Origin: Drosophila miranda
Lineage: Eukaryota; Arthropoda; Insecta; Diptera; Drosophilidae
Direction: 5' to 3'
Length of the DNA: 64,000 nucleotides
Assembly: GCF_003369915.1 (NCBI RefSeq)
Contig: NW_022881603.1
Coordinates: 6,493,249-6,557,248, forward strand
The position numbers and the translations under genes were made by a program. Under the pieces are notes generated by a model. The model was not told the origin of the DNA. It ran no database searches and worked only from the letters and a program-made list of their open reading frames with translations. Below are positions 1 to 10,531 of this stretch, piece after piece. The stretch's first letter is position 1. Every line of letters starts with the position of its first letter.

Positions 1-597
1 GCGAGCAGGGAGGCACTAGATACCCTAAGCACGACAAAGTCAGTGCGGATCTACTGGATTCCCAGCCACCAGGGCATCGAAGGGAACGAGACGGCGGACG
101 TACTAGCTAAGGAAGGCGTCGGGCTGGCGAATACGAGAACCGAGAACGTGCCTGTCTCCCTCAGAACGCTGCAAAGCGATCTAGAAAAGCAGGCCGGATC
201 ACAAACCGAATGTAGGGGGAGGAGCACCACCGCCTGCAGAACCTCGAAAATCATGTGCAAGGAACGCAATGACAAACTCAGCCACTACCTGCTGCACCTA
301 CCACGGAAGGACTGCAGATTATTAGTGGGAATATTAACGGGCCATTGCCTGGCTGCGGCGCATGCAACAAAGCTAGGCATCACAAACAGAGACAGTTGTA
401 GGAAATGTGACGAACCTGGGGCAACCGAAACCCTGGAACATCTCATCTGCAACTGTCCTGCTCTCTTAAGGGCAAGGAGGAAGTACCTGGGCGCCCCAGT
501 GCTGGCATCACTGGAAGATGCCTCCAAGAGGACGCCACAGCAACTACTGGCCTATGCGAAAAATACCTCGATCCTCGAGGACTTCAAACCCCACTAA
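1..597 (+). pseudogene. Non-LTR retrotransposon ORF2, 3' end (RNase H and C-terminal zinc knuckle)
   Basis: The reading frame is open from the window edge to the stop at 595-597, so this is the C-terminal part of a larger polyprotein. It begins with the end of a ribonuclease H domain (WIPSHQGIEGNETADVLAKE, with the conserved H and final D of RNase HI). It continues into a C-terminal cysteine-histidine knuckle (CRKC, then ETLEHLICNC, then ARRKYLG). That arrangement is typical of non-LTR elements of the I, R1 and LOA lineages, which carry an RNase H. The first in-frame ATG at 43 is not the true start. The 5' part, with endonuclease and reverse transcriptase, lies outside the window, so completeness cannot be judged. 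The exact family is not resolved. Confidence 0.85.
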
Positions 598-904
598 ACA
601 CTGCCGCGACGGTTCCAAGACTCCAGAACAATGAAACAAATTACCAGCCACAATGAGGCGTAATTGGATACGAGTTGATGCCTCTTCAGTATGGTATTCG
701 TGATATGTGATATGTGGGATCTTCAACCTGACACCTGACACCTGGGACTGGGACTGGGACTACCTGCAGGAGGGAACCAAATTGCAAGCGAGTTCAAAGC
801 TCCTCTATTAAATAATTGATCAGTCCCCTTCGCATTGTCGGAACCCAGCAATATCCGACCGCCGCGATTGTAAAATCTAAAGGTGCTAAATAAAATACGC
901 ATTC
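598..904 (+). mobile_element. Probable 3' UTR and tail of the non-LTR element
   Basis: This non-coding stretch directly follows the element's stop codon. It ends in an A/T-rich motif with overlapping AATAAA (about 888-897). No long poly(A) tail is visible, and the exact 3' boundary is inferred. Confidence 0.45.
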
Positions 905-1507
905 ATGTTTTGGGTGCCTTCAATTTTTACATCTCTCTTGTCGCTTGGCCAAAAAGCGCATAAAATAAATTTATATAAAATGGAAAAATCGCATATAAAT
1001 AAATTTCCAGCCCGACAAGTGCGAAGAAGAGAAATGTGTTTTTATTTCACAATCGCCCCCGGTATGACATCATGTCAATGGAATCTCAATTTTGTATAAA
1101 CTTCCCCAGAAATCTATAGTTCCGCTGGCAGAGCTTCTTTCGAATGGGTTAACGTTAACGCTGACCGCAGAACTGTCGTTAAATATTTTACTTTAGGCGC
1201 CGTCTGCTGGCAACTAAGTTGAGTTCAATTTACGAGTAAACGGCCATATCCTGCCAATTGTCAGCCTTAAGCGGTGGTACTTTTCGGCACTCTCATAAAT
1301 TTCCCCCCAAGGACGCTCCGCGGGCCAAGTGGTGGCAGAGGGGCAGTGGGGAGGTGCAGGCATGAACATGCAAGCGAACATTTTGTGAAATTAATTAATT
1401 GCATGCAAAACACCAAATTACGCGTTTCTGGCGACTCAGTGCCAGGGGCAGTCTCTCTTTATTTATCTCCAGCGAATAATTTAAAGTCCCGCGACCATTC
1501 CAGATCT

Positions 1508-1543
<36 letters not shown>

Positions 1544-2030
1544 TGTAAATGCTACCCTGTTGTTGCAGTTTTAATAGAATACATACACATTCCTACAAGC
1601 GATCCATCGATCGTACGGAATCACTTATAAGTGAGTAATCCGTGATGATTCTACGTAGGTTCTACGACCTCATGATTCACGGCACCCAATCATCATTCAC
1701 TTCCTTACCATGATCAGGTATTTGAAATATTTGCAAGGTTCAATCAAGTCAAGAGTTCAAGTCAAGACCCCAGCCTACGGAAACGAAACCTTGTCTGGCA
1801 GCAGGCGTGGGCGTGGTCGCTTTCGATTTCTGGAACCGCCTCAACATTCTAGAGTTGTCGTGCTATGGCATCTACAACGATGTTATGAATGCTATGACTG
1901 CCCAAATCAATGGGCTGACAAGGTGATTAATGAATATCGAACCTAAACCGTTGACCGATCTCACAGCTCGATGGACTGACAGTTTTTGTTGTTATAAATG
2001 CCTTTTAAGTAAGACAAACGAGCGTCTCAT
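905..2030. other. Intergenic stretch without recognised gene
   Basis: Short open frames here (for example 1274-1630 and 1710-1946) have no recognisable domain, and one runs through a dinucleotide repeat. I looked for the missing RR (chitin-binding) exon of the broken cuticle gene at 3.1-3.5 kb and did not find it. The only clear structure is a GA repeat. Confidence 0.5.
1510..1541. repeat. (AG)n microsatellite
   Basis: About 16 uninterrupted AG dinucleotides. GAGA tracts can bind GAGA factor in Drosophila, but nothing here ties this one to a promoter. Confidence 0.9.
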
Positions 2031-3118
2031 TTTTATACCCGATACTCAAAATGAGTATTGGGGTATATTCGATTTGTGGTAAAAGTGGATGTGTGTAACG
2101 TCCAGAAGGAATCGTTTCCGACCCCATAAAGTATATATATTCTTGATCAGCATCAATAGCCGAGTCGATTGAGCCCTGTCTGTCTGTCCGTCCGTCCGTC
2201 TGTCCGTCCCCTTCAGCGCCTAGTGCTCAAAGACTATAAGAGCTAGAGCAACGATGTTTTGGATCCAGACTTCTGTGATATGTCACTGCTACAAAAATAT
2301 TTCAAAACTTCGCCCCGCCCACTTCCGCCCCCACAAAGGACGAAAATCTGTGGCATTCACAATTTTAAAGATATGAGAAAACCAAAAACGTAGAATTGTA
2401 GACTGCGGAATCTTAATTGGATCGTATTATTATTATAGCCAACATCAAGAAAACAATTTCATTTTTTCTCGCCCTGTCTCTCTCTAACACACACGTAGCA
2501 TAGGCGGCTTTGCTTAGAGTAAAACATTAGCGCCTAGATCTCAGAGACTACAAAAGGTAGAGCAACCAAATTTGGTATCCACACTCCTAATATATCGGAC
2601 CGAGACGAGTTTGTTTCAAAATTTCGCCACACCCCCTTCCGCCCCCGCAAAGGACGAAAATCTGGGGATATTCAAAAATCTCAGAGACTATTAAGGCTAG
2701 AGTAACCAAATTTGGTATCCGCACTCCTGTTAGATCTTACTATAAAACGTGTATCTCAAAATTTCGCCCCACCCCCTTCCGCCCACACAAAGGACGAAAA
2801 TCTGTTGCATCCACAATATTGCACATTCGAGAAAACTAAAAACGCAGAATCATAGATAATGACCATATCTATCAGATTGCTGAATCTGGATCAGATCAGA
2901 TCAGATCATTTTTATAGCCAATAGGAACAAATCAATTTGCAGTGGCTACGCAGCGCCCGACGTCACGCTCAGACTGATTTTCTGTCTCTCTCGCACGCAC
3001 TCTTTGTCGTGTCGTTTAATATTAGCGGCGTCTGCCGGAGGAGAGCCATACTGACTTAGTATCGGGTATAACCGTAGAGTTGCGGTGTCCGCAGCAACTC
3101 ACAACGTTCCCCCTCGTT
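2031..3118 (+). mobile_element. INE-1: INE-1/DINE-1 (Helentron-like) copy A, full length
   Basis: Starts with TTTTATACCCGATACTC followed by its own imperfect inverted repeat. It carries the (GTCY)n block at about 2178-2210 and ends with AGTATCGGGTATA, a short hairpin (GAGTTGCGG...CAGCAACTC) and CCCCCTCGTT. Sub-terminal inverted repeats with a 3' hairpin and no target duplication are the known features of DINE-1/Helentron elements. No coding capacity is seen. Its right end lies directly against the 3' end of the cuticle-gene fragment at 3118-3539. Confidence 0.9.
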
Positions 3119-3539
3119 TCATATCCGGATGGGTCTCGTCGCCATCCCGCACCCATTCGAACTGGATGATCTGCCAGCCCGTGCCGTTGTAGTTGAAGTC
3201 GATAATGAAGCGCAGATGATCGCGGGGACCCAGGGCGAAGTTCTCGTTGGCCTCCTGTACACTGGCGGCCAGCTGCTCCTCGGCCTTTCGGAAGATGCTG
3301 CGCAGATCGGCGGAGGACGGCTGTCCCCGGTCCCCGTACCCGCCATCGTAGGGATTGTGCTCATGCCGGTACTTTCCGCTGTCGTCCGGCATATACCAGC
3401 CCGTGGCTCCGTGCAGCTCGGGAATGTACCGGCCCCGCGTGGGCGGCCTTGGTTCCAATTTTTCCTGGCCCCAGGAGCAGGTGATGGCCAGGCCGAGCAG
3501 CGCCAGAGCACTCAATGGCAGCGTTAAGCGTGTTTTCAT
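3118..3539 (-). pseudogene. Truncated RR-type cuticle protein gene, 5' part only
   Basis: Reading from ATG at 3539, the protein starts with a clear signal peptide (MKTRLTLPLSALALLGLA, then ITCSWGQ). It continues with a Gly/Tyr/Arg-rich secreted segment (GATGWYMPDDSGKYRHE, YDGGYGDRGQ). It then reaches NGTGWQIIQFEWVRDGDE, which parallels NGWAIIRLEDDVEQDG in the neighbouring cuticle gene just upstream of that gene's chitin-binding exon. The frame then runs into INE-1 copy A; the last residues (KRGGTL) are encoded by transposon sequence. No splice donor and no downstream RR exon are visible to the left. An upstream ATG adds 14 residues before the signal peptide and is less likely to be the start. 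By position it should belong to the Cpr49A cluster; which member is not certain. Confidence 0.7.
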
Positions 3540-3579
3540 GTCGACTACCTGATTACGTTTAATTCGACCCCAATGCACT

Positions 3580-4238
3580 CGCTGGCCATTTTAGTTTGGG
3601 TCTCCACGCCCGATAGCCGTTTGGCTAATAACACCCGAGGCTTACATACATATGTGCCAGATGGCATCGTTTAATTGGATTAAATATGGGCGGGACTGAA
3701 CCCGAGCGTATTCGGCGGCAGATGATTCAGCAGCCACTGCCTGGCAATAAGTAGAAGCTGTTTGCATACTAACAAGTCATCAAATACTGTAAGCGACTAA
3801 CTAAGCAACTCGTTTGCATTGGCAACAGCGGGTCGCTTTTAACCTTTCGGAGAGCCAATGCATTGCAGCCCCCACCAAAACGGAGACGACCACTTCGGAA
3901 TAGAGATCAAACTGTGTCAAAGCCATCAGTCCCAGATGTTGGACAGAATGCCAACGATGACCGACACAGGATAGGATTTCAGAGGATACCACCAATTGAA
4001 TAATTTATCAATCGAACACTTAACACATCAAACTCAACGCCTTTCCATTGATTAGCTTAGTGCTTATCATTCAACAGCTTTGTTCCTTTGAAAGCCATTC
4101 AACCGCATCACTTATCGATGATCGATTTGTCAGACATGTTGCCGTTTGTCACCTTAATTGTCTGGACTTTCGGCAAACCAAACCCAATAGGATCAATGGT
4201 AATTAGTGTCGTTTAAATCAAATTTAAAACGCATTATA
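3580..4238. other. Spacer between the cuticle-gene fragment and INE-1 copy B
   Basis: This is the 5' flank of the truncated cuticle gene. I see no open frame with a recognisable domain and no convincing TATA box. It may also hold an upstream exon of the plus-strand gene at 6.5 kb, but I cannot identify one. Confidence 0.4.
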
Positions 4239-5366
4239 AACGAGGGGGAACGTTGTGAGTTGCTGCGGACACCGCAACTCTACGGTTATACCCGATACTA
4301 AGTCAGTATGGCTCTCCTCCGGCAGACGCCGCTAATATTAAACGACACGACAAAGAGTGCGTGCTAGAGAGACAGAAAATCAGTCTGAGCGTGACGTCGG
4401 GCGCTGCGTAGCCACTGCAAATTGATTTGTTCCTATTGGCTATAAAAATGATCTGATCTGATCCAGATTCAGCAATCTGATAGATATGGTCATTATTTAT
4501 GATTCTGCGTGTTTAGTTTTCTCGAATGTGCAATATTGTGGATGCAACAGATTTTCGTCCTTTGTGTGGGCGGAAGGGGGTGGGGCGAAATTTTGAGATA
4601 CACGTTTTATAGTTAGATCTAACAGGAGTGCGGATACCAAATTTGGTTACTCTAGCCTTAATAGTCTCTGAGATTTTTGAATATCCCCAGATTTTCGTCC
4701 TTTGCGGGGGCGGAAGGGGGTGTGGCGAAATTTTGAAACAAACTCGTCTCGGTCCGATATATTAGGAGTGTGGATACCAAATTTGGTTGCTCTAGCTTTT
4801 GTAGTCTCTGAGATCTAGGCGCTAATGTTTTACTCTAAGAAAAGCCGCCTATGCTACGTGTGTGTTAGAGAGAGACAGGGCGAGAAAAAATGAAATTGTT
4901 TTCTTGATGCTGGCTATAATAATAATACGATCCAATTCAGATTCTGCAGTCTTAAAGATATGGTCATTCTCTACAATTCTACGTTTTTGGTTTTCTCATA
5001 TCTTTAAAATTGTGGATGCCACAGATTTTCGTCCTTTGTGGGGGCGGAAGTGGGCGGGGCGAAGTTTTGAAATATTTTTGTAGCAGTGACATATCACAGA
5101 AGTCTGGATCCAAAACATCGTTTCTCTAGTTCTTATAGTCTTTGAGCACTAGGCGCTGAAGGGGACGGACGGACGGACGGACGGACGGACGGACGGACGG
5201 ACAGACGGACAGACAGACAGGGCTCAATCGACTCGGCTATTGATGCTAATCAAGAATATATATACTTTATGGGGTCGGAAACGATTCCTTCTGGACGTTA
5301 CACACATCCACTTTTACCACAAATCTAATATACCCCAATACTCATTTTAAGTATCGGGTATAAAAA
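4239..5366 (-). mobile_element. INE-1: INE-1/DINE-1 copy B, full length, reverse orientation
   Basis: Reverse-complement ends of the family: CGAGGGGGAACGTTGTGAG at the left and GTATCGGGTATAAAA at the right. The GGAC repeat (reverse of GTCC) lies at 5162-5220. Together with copy A it forms an inverted pair of about 1.1-kb repeats flanking 3119-4238. Confidence 0.9.
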
Positions 5367-5418
5367 GAGCAAATTATAAATAAGCAACAAAAATTGAGAA
5401 AAAATCAATCCTAAATAA

Positions 5419-6525
5419 AACGAGGGGGAACGTTGTGAGTTGCTGCGGACACCGCAACTCTACGGTTATACCCGATACTAAGTCAGTATGGCTCTCCTCC
5501 GGCAGACGCCGCTAATATTAAACGACACGACAAAGAGTGCGTGCGAGAGAGACAGAAAATCAGTCTGAGCGTGACGTTGGGCGCTGCGTAGCCACTGCAA
5601 ATTGATTTGTTCCTTTTGGCTATAAAAATTATCTGATCTGGTCCAGATTCAGCAATCTGATAGATATGGTCGTTATCTATGATTCTGAGTTTTTAGTTTT
5701 CTCGTATCCTCAATATTGTGGATGCAACAGATTTTCGTCCTTTGTGGGGGCGGAAGGGGGTGGGGCGAAATTTTGAGATACACGTTTTATAGTAAGATCT
5801 AACAGGAGTGCGGATACCAAATTTGGTTACTCTAGCCTTAATAGTCTCTGAGATTTTTGAATATCCCCAGATTTTCGTCCTTTGCGGGGGCGGAAGGGGG
5901 TGGGGCGAGATTTCGAAACAAACTCGTCTCGGTCCGATATATTAGGAGTGTGGATACCAAATTTGGTTGCTCCAGCTTTTGTAGTCTCTGAGATCTAGGC
6001 GCTAATGTTTTACTCTAAGCAAAGCCGCCTATGCTACGTGTGTGTTAGAGAGAGACAGGGCGAGAAAAAATGAAATTGTTTTCTTGATGCTGGCTATAAT
6101 AATAATACGATCCAATTCAGATTCCGCAGTCTTAGAGATATGGTCATTCTCTACAATTCTACATTTTTAGTTTTCTCGTATCGTCAAAATTGTGGATGCC
6201 ACAGATTTTCGCCCTTTGTGGGGGCGGCAGTGGGCGGGGCAAAGCTTTGAAATATTTTTGTAGCAGTGACATATCACAGAAGTCTGGATCCAAAACATCG
6301 TTGCTCTAGCTCTTATAGTCTTTGAGCACTAGGCGCTGAAGGGGACGGACAGACGGACAGACGGACGGACAGACAGACAGGGCTCAATCGACTCGGCTAT
6401 TGATGCTGATCAAGAATATATATACTTTATGGGGTCGGAAACGATTCCTTCTGGACGTTACACACATCCACTTTTACCACAAATCTAATATACCCCAATA
6501 CTCATTTTGAGTATCGGGTATAAAA
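5419..6525 (-). mobile_element. INE-1: INE-1/DINE-1 copy C, full length, reverse orientation
   Basis: Same ends and internal blocks as copy B. It lies in the same orientation about 50 bp away, so B and C form a head-to-tail pair. Its right end is about 30 bp from the splice acceptor of the plus-strand gene at 6557. Confidence 0.9.
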
Positions 6526-6556
6526 ATATAGCTACGTTAACGAGAATATGCTGTAG

Positions 6557-6858
6557 GAGACGGGGACGGAGAATGCGACGGGAGTGGCGGAACAGCCCTA
6601 TCACTACCAGCAACCCGATGAAGACTCAGAGGTGAGCTGTGAGCCACCTGTGGAGGCCAGCGAGGAGCAGCAACAGCAACAGCACGAGGTTCAGCCTCAA
6701 AGCAACATTAATTCCGAACAGGACGTAAGTCCATGTTATGTGGGTACATACTTTGTCCTACTAAAAGTTTGGTTCATTGACAGCCCGACAAGATTCATGA
6801 GAATTTTAACGATGTCCTGGAGTTCATACAACAGCGTATCCTGCCCACTCTGCGGTAA
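6557..6858 (+). CDS. Last two exons of a small Gln-rich protein gene (5' part not found)
   Basis: A splice acceptor (CTGTAG) precedes an open exon at 6557-6724. The exon ends at a good donor (GTAAGT at 6725), and after a 59-bp intron an acceptor at 6782-6783 opens exon 6784-6858 in the same phase. The joined product is acidic and Gln-rich (EEQQQQQHE) and ends FNDVLEFIQQRILPTLR followed by TAA. No in-frame ATG occurs between the upstream TAG (6554-6556) and the conserved-looking region; the first usable codon is GTG at 6584. Either a 5' exon lies upstream of INE-1 copies B and C, or the start codon has been lost. AATAAA lies at 6894-6899. I do not recognise the protein. Confidence 0.55.
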
Positions 6859-6893
6859 AATGAATGATAAATGAAATGTATTGGAGTTGGTGA

Positions 6894-6899
6894 AATAAA
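6894..6899 (+). terminator. Polyadenylation signal AATAAA
   Basis: Canonical hexamer 36 bp after the stop codon of the plus-strand gene. The minus-strand cuticle gene converges on it with its own reverse AATAAA at about 6978-6983. Confidence 0.6.
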
Positions 6900-7023
6900 T
6901 GTAATGCGGAACCGGAATCGGTTTTAAAGCACTTATTTTAGCTGTAATCTTATGGTTCAGTTCTTATGGCACATCGGTTTATTATCAAACCTTAGATTTC
7001 ATTTCACACTTTCGATTCAATAT

Positions 7024-7941
7024 CTATTTCTTCTTCTTGGCATTCTCCTCCAGGTAGGCCAACAGCTTGGCCACATAGGGCGGCGGGGGTGTTGGCGTTG
7101 GGAGGTGAGCAGCACTGGGCACAAAACCATTGTCGTCGGCGGTATAGTCCACGCGGTAGAGTATGCCATCGTCGCCAGTGTACTCGTAGAAGCCCTTCGA
7201 GCGCAGGCCATCATCCTCGGCCAGCTTCTCGATGCGTCCGCTCTCCTCGGCCAGAATGCCGTTCTCCGTCTCATAGCTAGAGGGAGAATCGAATTATCCC
7301 TGATTTTATTCTCTGCTGTAGTCTTGGTTCGAGTATACTCACAGATAGTGGTAGCCATCTTGCTCGACATCATCTTCCAGTCGGATGATGGCCCAACCAT
7401 TGCCGTCTTCGCCTGTGCCCCGTCCCTTGGGCAAATTGGCGGTCACATCGACGACTGCTGGCGGTGGAGGTATGGTGGGTCGCGGCTGGGGTTTTTTGGT
7501 GGCTCCTGCGCCTGCCGCACCAGCTGCCCCGCCGCCTGGTCGAGCCCCTGACCCTGCTCCTGCTCCTGCCCCAGCACGGCCTGCTCCGCCGCCAGTATTC
7601 TTGTCACCCAAATAGCGGTTATGGTCTCCGGTATAGGCGCCGCCGGCACGATCGTCATGCTCATACTTGTTGTCCACGTGTACATAGCGGCCATCGCTGG
7701 CGTCGGAGTAGCGTCCGTCGTTTCCTCCGCGATAGCGTCCGTCGTTACCACCTTTATAGCGTCCGTCGCCAGCAGTCGCCCGCACCGCAGCTGGAGGAGG
7801 CCGATACCTTTCGTCACTTTGGGCCAGGGCTCCAGCCAATCAGGCCAGTAGTAGAGCAATCTGCAACTGGAAGTCCGTAAGAAACCCGACGGCCATTCGA
7901 TCCGAGTGAAGCACCCAACCTACCGTTATACGCAGCCACAT
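7024..7941 (-). pseudogene. RR-1 cuticle protein gene with a nonsense codon in the signal peptide
   Basis: Three exons read well: 7941-7924 (MWLRIT), 7866-7343 and 7276-7024. The second exon holds the end of the signal peptide, a repeat region (GRYKGGND, GRYRGGND, GRYSDASD) and a Gly/Ala-rich linker. The third completes an RR chitin-binding domain: [17 protein letters not shown], then [35 protein letters not shown] domains bind chitin in the exoskeleton. Position 7840-7842 reads TGA in frame inside the hydrophobic core of the signal peptide (LLLA-stop-LAGALAQ). The same stop is met whether translation starts at 7941 or at the ATG near 7900. The rest of the frame is open, so the lesion is either young or a sequencing error. 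Context and repeats fit a Cpr49Ab/Ac-type member of the 49A cluster. Confidence 0.75.
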
Positions 7942-7984
7942 GGTTGAAGATGATCAATGAGAAGCTTTGGCCAGTGGTCCCCAG

Positions 7985-7991
7985 CTTTATA
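7985..7991 (-). promoter_or_regulatory. TATA box of the RR cuticle gene
   Basis: TATAAAG on the minus strand, about 45 bp upstream of the proposed first ATG at 7941. This spacing fits a short 5' UTR, as is usual for cuticle genes. Confidence 0.55.
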
Positions 7992-7999
7992 TCTTTCGC

Positions 8000-8640
8000 T
8001 GGTACGCCGCACTACGCCCACATGGAGAAGAATCGAGCTCTATTCTGTAAGTGCCCACGGTCCGGCCTGGTCTGGTCTGGGCCAAGTGTGCGACTGCTGC
8101 TGTGCCTAATTGGCACCGATCCGACCGGTGGGGACTTGATCAATTAAGCGTCGGGGTTTACGATGCGATTAGTTCATAATTTGTTGGAAAGCAGCCGGCA
8201 CAGTGGATGCCGCCACTTGATGCAGATTAATTGCAGTGATTCGATGAGCCATCTCCAAAGGCTGGACCAAACATTGACATATCTTTGAGGGGGTCACGCG
8301 AAGATAATTTTGGACAGGCTACCAGCTACCAGTAGTTTCTCATTGAGATTCCTCCTAGTCTCGCCTGAAAGTATGCTGTGTGAATGTGTATGATAGCAAT
8401 CCTCTGCAGGAGACTATAGAATCTAATGGAATGGCATACTTTCGGGATGGAATAAATTGTTCTTAGTTCTTTAATTAAAAACTAGTAAATTGAAGAAACT
8501 ATTATTATAAATATTTTAATTTAATTTCTATTATTACTAGAAATTATTCTGCCCCTTATTCATTCAACTAAGAAGCTGTTTTTAGTATACCAATAAAATC
8601 GTTCAAATCGTTTCATTTAAATCAATTTATTATCGTTTCC
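8000..8640. other. Intergenic spacer between two cuticle genes
   Basis: AT-rich, no recognisable coding frame. Near 8624-8629 the reverse strand reads AATAAA, a likely polyadenylation signal for the Cpr49Aa-like gene. Nothing else is seen. Confidence 0.5.
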
Positions 8641-8705
8641 ACGTTCACTTGTTGTGTGTCCCGATTTATTGCTCACACAGGGGAATATGTAGGTGATCCA
8701 CATGT

Positions 8706-9321
8706 CTAGCCCCGTCGGTAGTTAAATCCACCAGACGGTTGCTCTTGAGGCAGCGGCGGCGACGTGGCCAGGTAGGCGAGTGCCTTCTGGATCGCCGGGG
8801 GGATTGGTGGGGGCGTGGGCAGATGATCGCCTTGCGGCTGGAAGCCATTCTCATCAGCCAGATAGATGATCCGAATGGGTATGCCGTCCAGGGAGGTGTA
8901 GGAGAAGAAGCCCTGCGCGACCTTTGCAAATGGCACACAAGATGTAAATCAAAATTAGCTTGAGTTCATTTGGCGAATTAGCTGCCCGAGGGGCAGGTGC
9001 AGGTCTCCAGCAAATGCCAAGTTGTCTGGGCACGATTCACTGAGCTGAACTCACCTGTCCAGCATCGTCGGTGCCAGCGTTCTTCAGGTAGCCCTCCTCC
9101 TCGACATTGATGCCGTTGCCCGGCTCATAGGAGTACTTGTAGGACCCATCGAAGTTCACCTCCTGCTCCTGCCTGAGAATGGGTATGGGTTCTCCGGACG
9201 GTCCCTGTGGTCTTGCCTGGGCCAAGCTCATCAGCAAGGCTACGACGATGAGTAGCTGCCGGCGGAACGGAACCAACTGAGTCTCCATTGAAATCTGGTA
9301 GGAACTTACTCTGTATTGCAT
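8706..9321 (-). CDS. Cpr49Aa: Cuticular protein Cpr49Aa-like (RR-1)
   Basis: The gene appears intact. The preferred structure is exon 1 9321-9310 (MQYR), a 54-bp intron, exon 2 9255-9055, and exon 3 8921-8706. This gives the signal peptide [18 protein letters not shown], a typical cuticle-gene layout with a tiny first exon. An unspliced start at ATG 9288 (METQLVPF...) is the alternative. The mature protein has the pre-domain [20 protein letters not shown] and the RR core [14 protein letters not shown]...[26 protein letters not shown], then a Pro-rich tail. The product would bind chitin in cuticle. The symbol rests on remembered similarity to D. melanogaster Cpr49Aa plus local synteny, so assignment within the cluster is probable rather than certain. 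Confidence 0.82.
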
Positions 9322-9416
9322 TTTGTATCCTCTGATTTGTGATCTGATCCTTTGCGATCGTCTGCTGCGGCCTAGCTTCGTTTGGGTACTGTGGCCAGCA
9401 TTGCCAGCCGTTTGCA

Positions 9417-9424
9417 TATTTATA
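9417..9424 (-). promoter_or_regulatory. TATA box of the Cpr49Aa-like gene
   Basis: TATAAATA on the minus strand about 95 bp upstream of the preferred ATG at 9321. It would place transcription start near 9390. Confidence 0.6.
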
Positions 9425-9429
9425 CCCAA

Positions 9430-10450
9430 GCTCGATTCAGTGGCTCCAGCTTGGGGACTCTCATTGTGGCCTGAACTTTACAGTTACCGCACACAGCCAT
9501 AGAAGTATACTGAGAGCAGCGGCAGCAGCAGCGGCAGCGGCAGCACTGAGGCAAAAGATTTGCAGCCCAAAGCTGGGCAAGTGTCTAGCATTTTGAAGGC
9601 GCACAGATCGGAAGCCTGGCCACTGATTGCATCTTCCCAAAGTGCGCTCGTGAACCATCGCTCGCGTCCACCCACTACTACACATGCAAGGCCCCCGTCA
9701 AAGATGCCCCAACAGATTTTAAATTGTGTTTGCTGCTGCAATTTGTCGAATGACTCGTATACATGATGACCTGTCGATGCCTGTGTCGGCCAACATACAG
9801 TAGGGTATATGATGAATATATTTGTGACAAAACTCGCTTACGATTCTTTTAAATTTGTTACACAGAATCCAAAGAATTCAAATCCATCTATGGCTGAGCC
9901 CACTGCATTCAGGGGGCGTTGGTGCTTCGATCATTTTGAGTCGTGTTGTACATGAAACCCGTCGTGGCCGGCTTGTGGCATTCATAACTCCTCATCCTCA
10001 CGCTACCGCAGACAAGGACAGCACCATTAAATGCTTATATCAATTTGTCAGCTAATCATTAGACATTTAACCCATGGCGTGGCATTCAGAGTCCGATTTT
10101 CGATGATCATTATGATGTACACAACAATGACGGCCACCTGACCATGATAAAGTCTGGCTCATTGGCTCAGTGGCTCAGTGGCTCAGTGGCTCACTGACTT
10201 ACTGAACGGTGCGAGTGCTCGTACTGCTTGACCTTTGGCGGAGACAGATGCATCTCAATTTCTATCCAATGATTGGTCTTTACGAATGGCCGAAGGGCGT
10301 TTGGTTAGTGATGGGCCAGGCCCCACCACACTTGAGCAAATATCAGTTATCCCAGAGAGCTAAAGAACCGAACCGGAGATGCTACGCTCAGTGAAAGAAC
10401 ATCTTTTCGGCCATGGGGAATAAGTATTCAAGTGTTGGATTGTGTTTGTT
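9430..10450. other. Intergenic region with CAG/CGG-type and TGGCTCAG repeats
   Basis: No recognisable gene. A GCAGCGGC-rich run lies at about 9515-9546. Short open frames on both strands are low-complexity or lack known motifs. A reverse AATAAA near 10457, just beyond this stretch, probably serves the small secreted-protein gene. Confidence 0.45.
10163..10195. repeat. Tandem repeat of TGGCTCAG
   Basis: About four head-to-tail copies with a drift of one or two bases in spacing. No function is apparent. Confidence 0.8.
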
Positions 10451-10531
10451 TGTTGTTTTTATTATTGTTTGGCTAATCAAATCATTGGCGTCCTACTAAT
10501 CGGCGGGATCGGTGGTCGGAGTGGCAGGTCT

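Noticed and set aside
1274-1630. 118-codon open frame on the plus strand
   Set aside because: It runs through the (AG)n repeat and has no domain, codon bias or splice context.
5160-5222. Regular GGAC/GGACAGAC arrays resembling a short-spacer repeat array (also in other INE-1 copies)
   Set aside because: They are the (GTCY)n microsatellite core of INE-1, with no unique spacers; not a CRISPR.
6952-7551. 199-codon plus-strand frame
   Set aside because: Antisense shadow of the GC-rich RR cuticle exons on the minus strand.
9037-9429. Longer N terminus of the Cpr49Aa-like protein starting at 9429
   Set aside because: It would translate through the TATA box and put 40 hydrophilic residues before the signal peptide.
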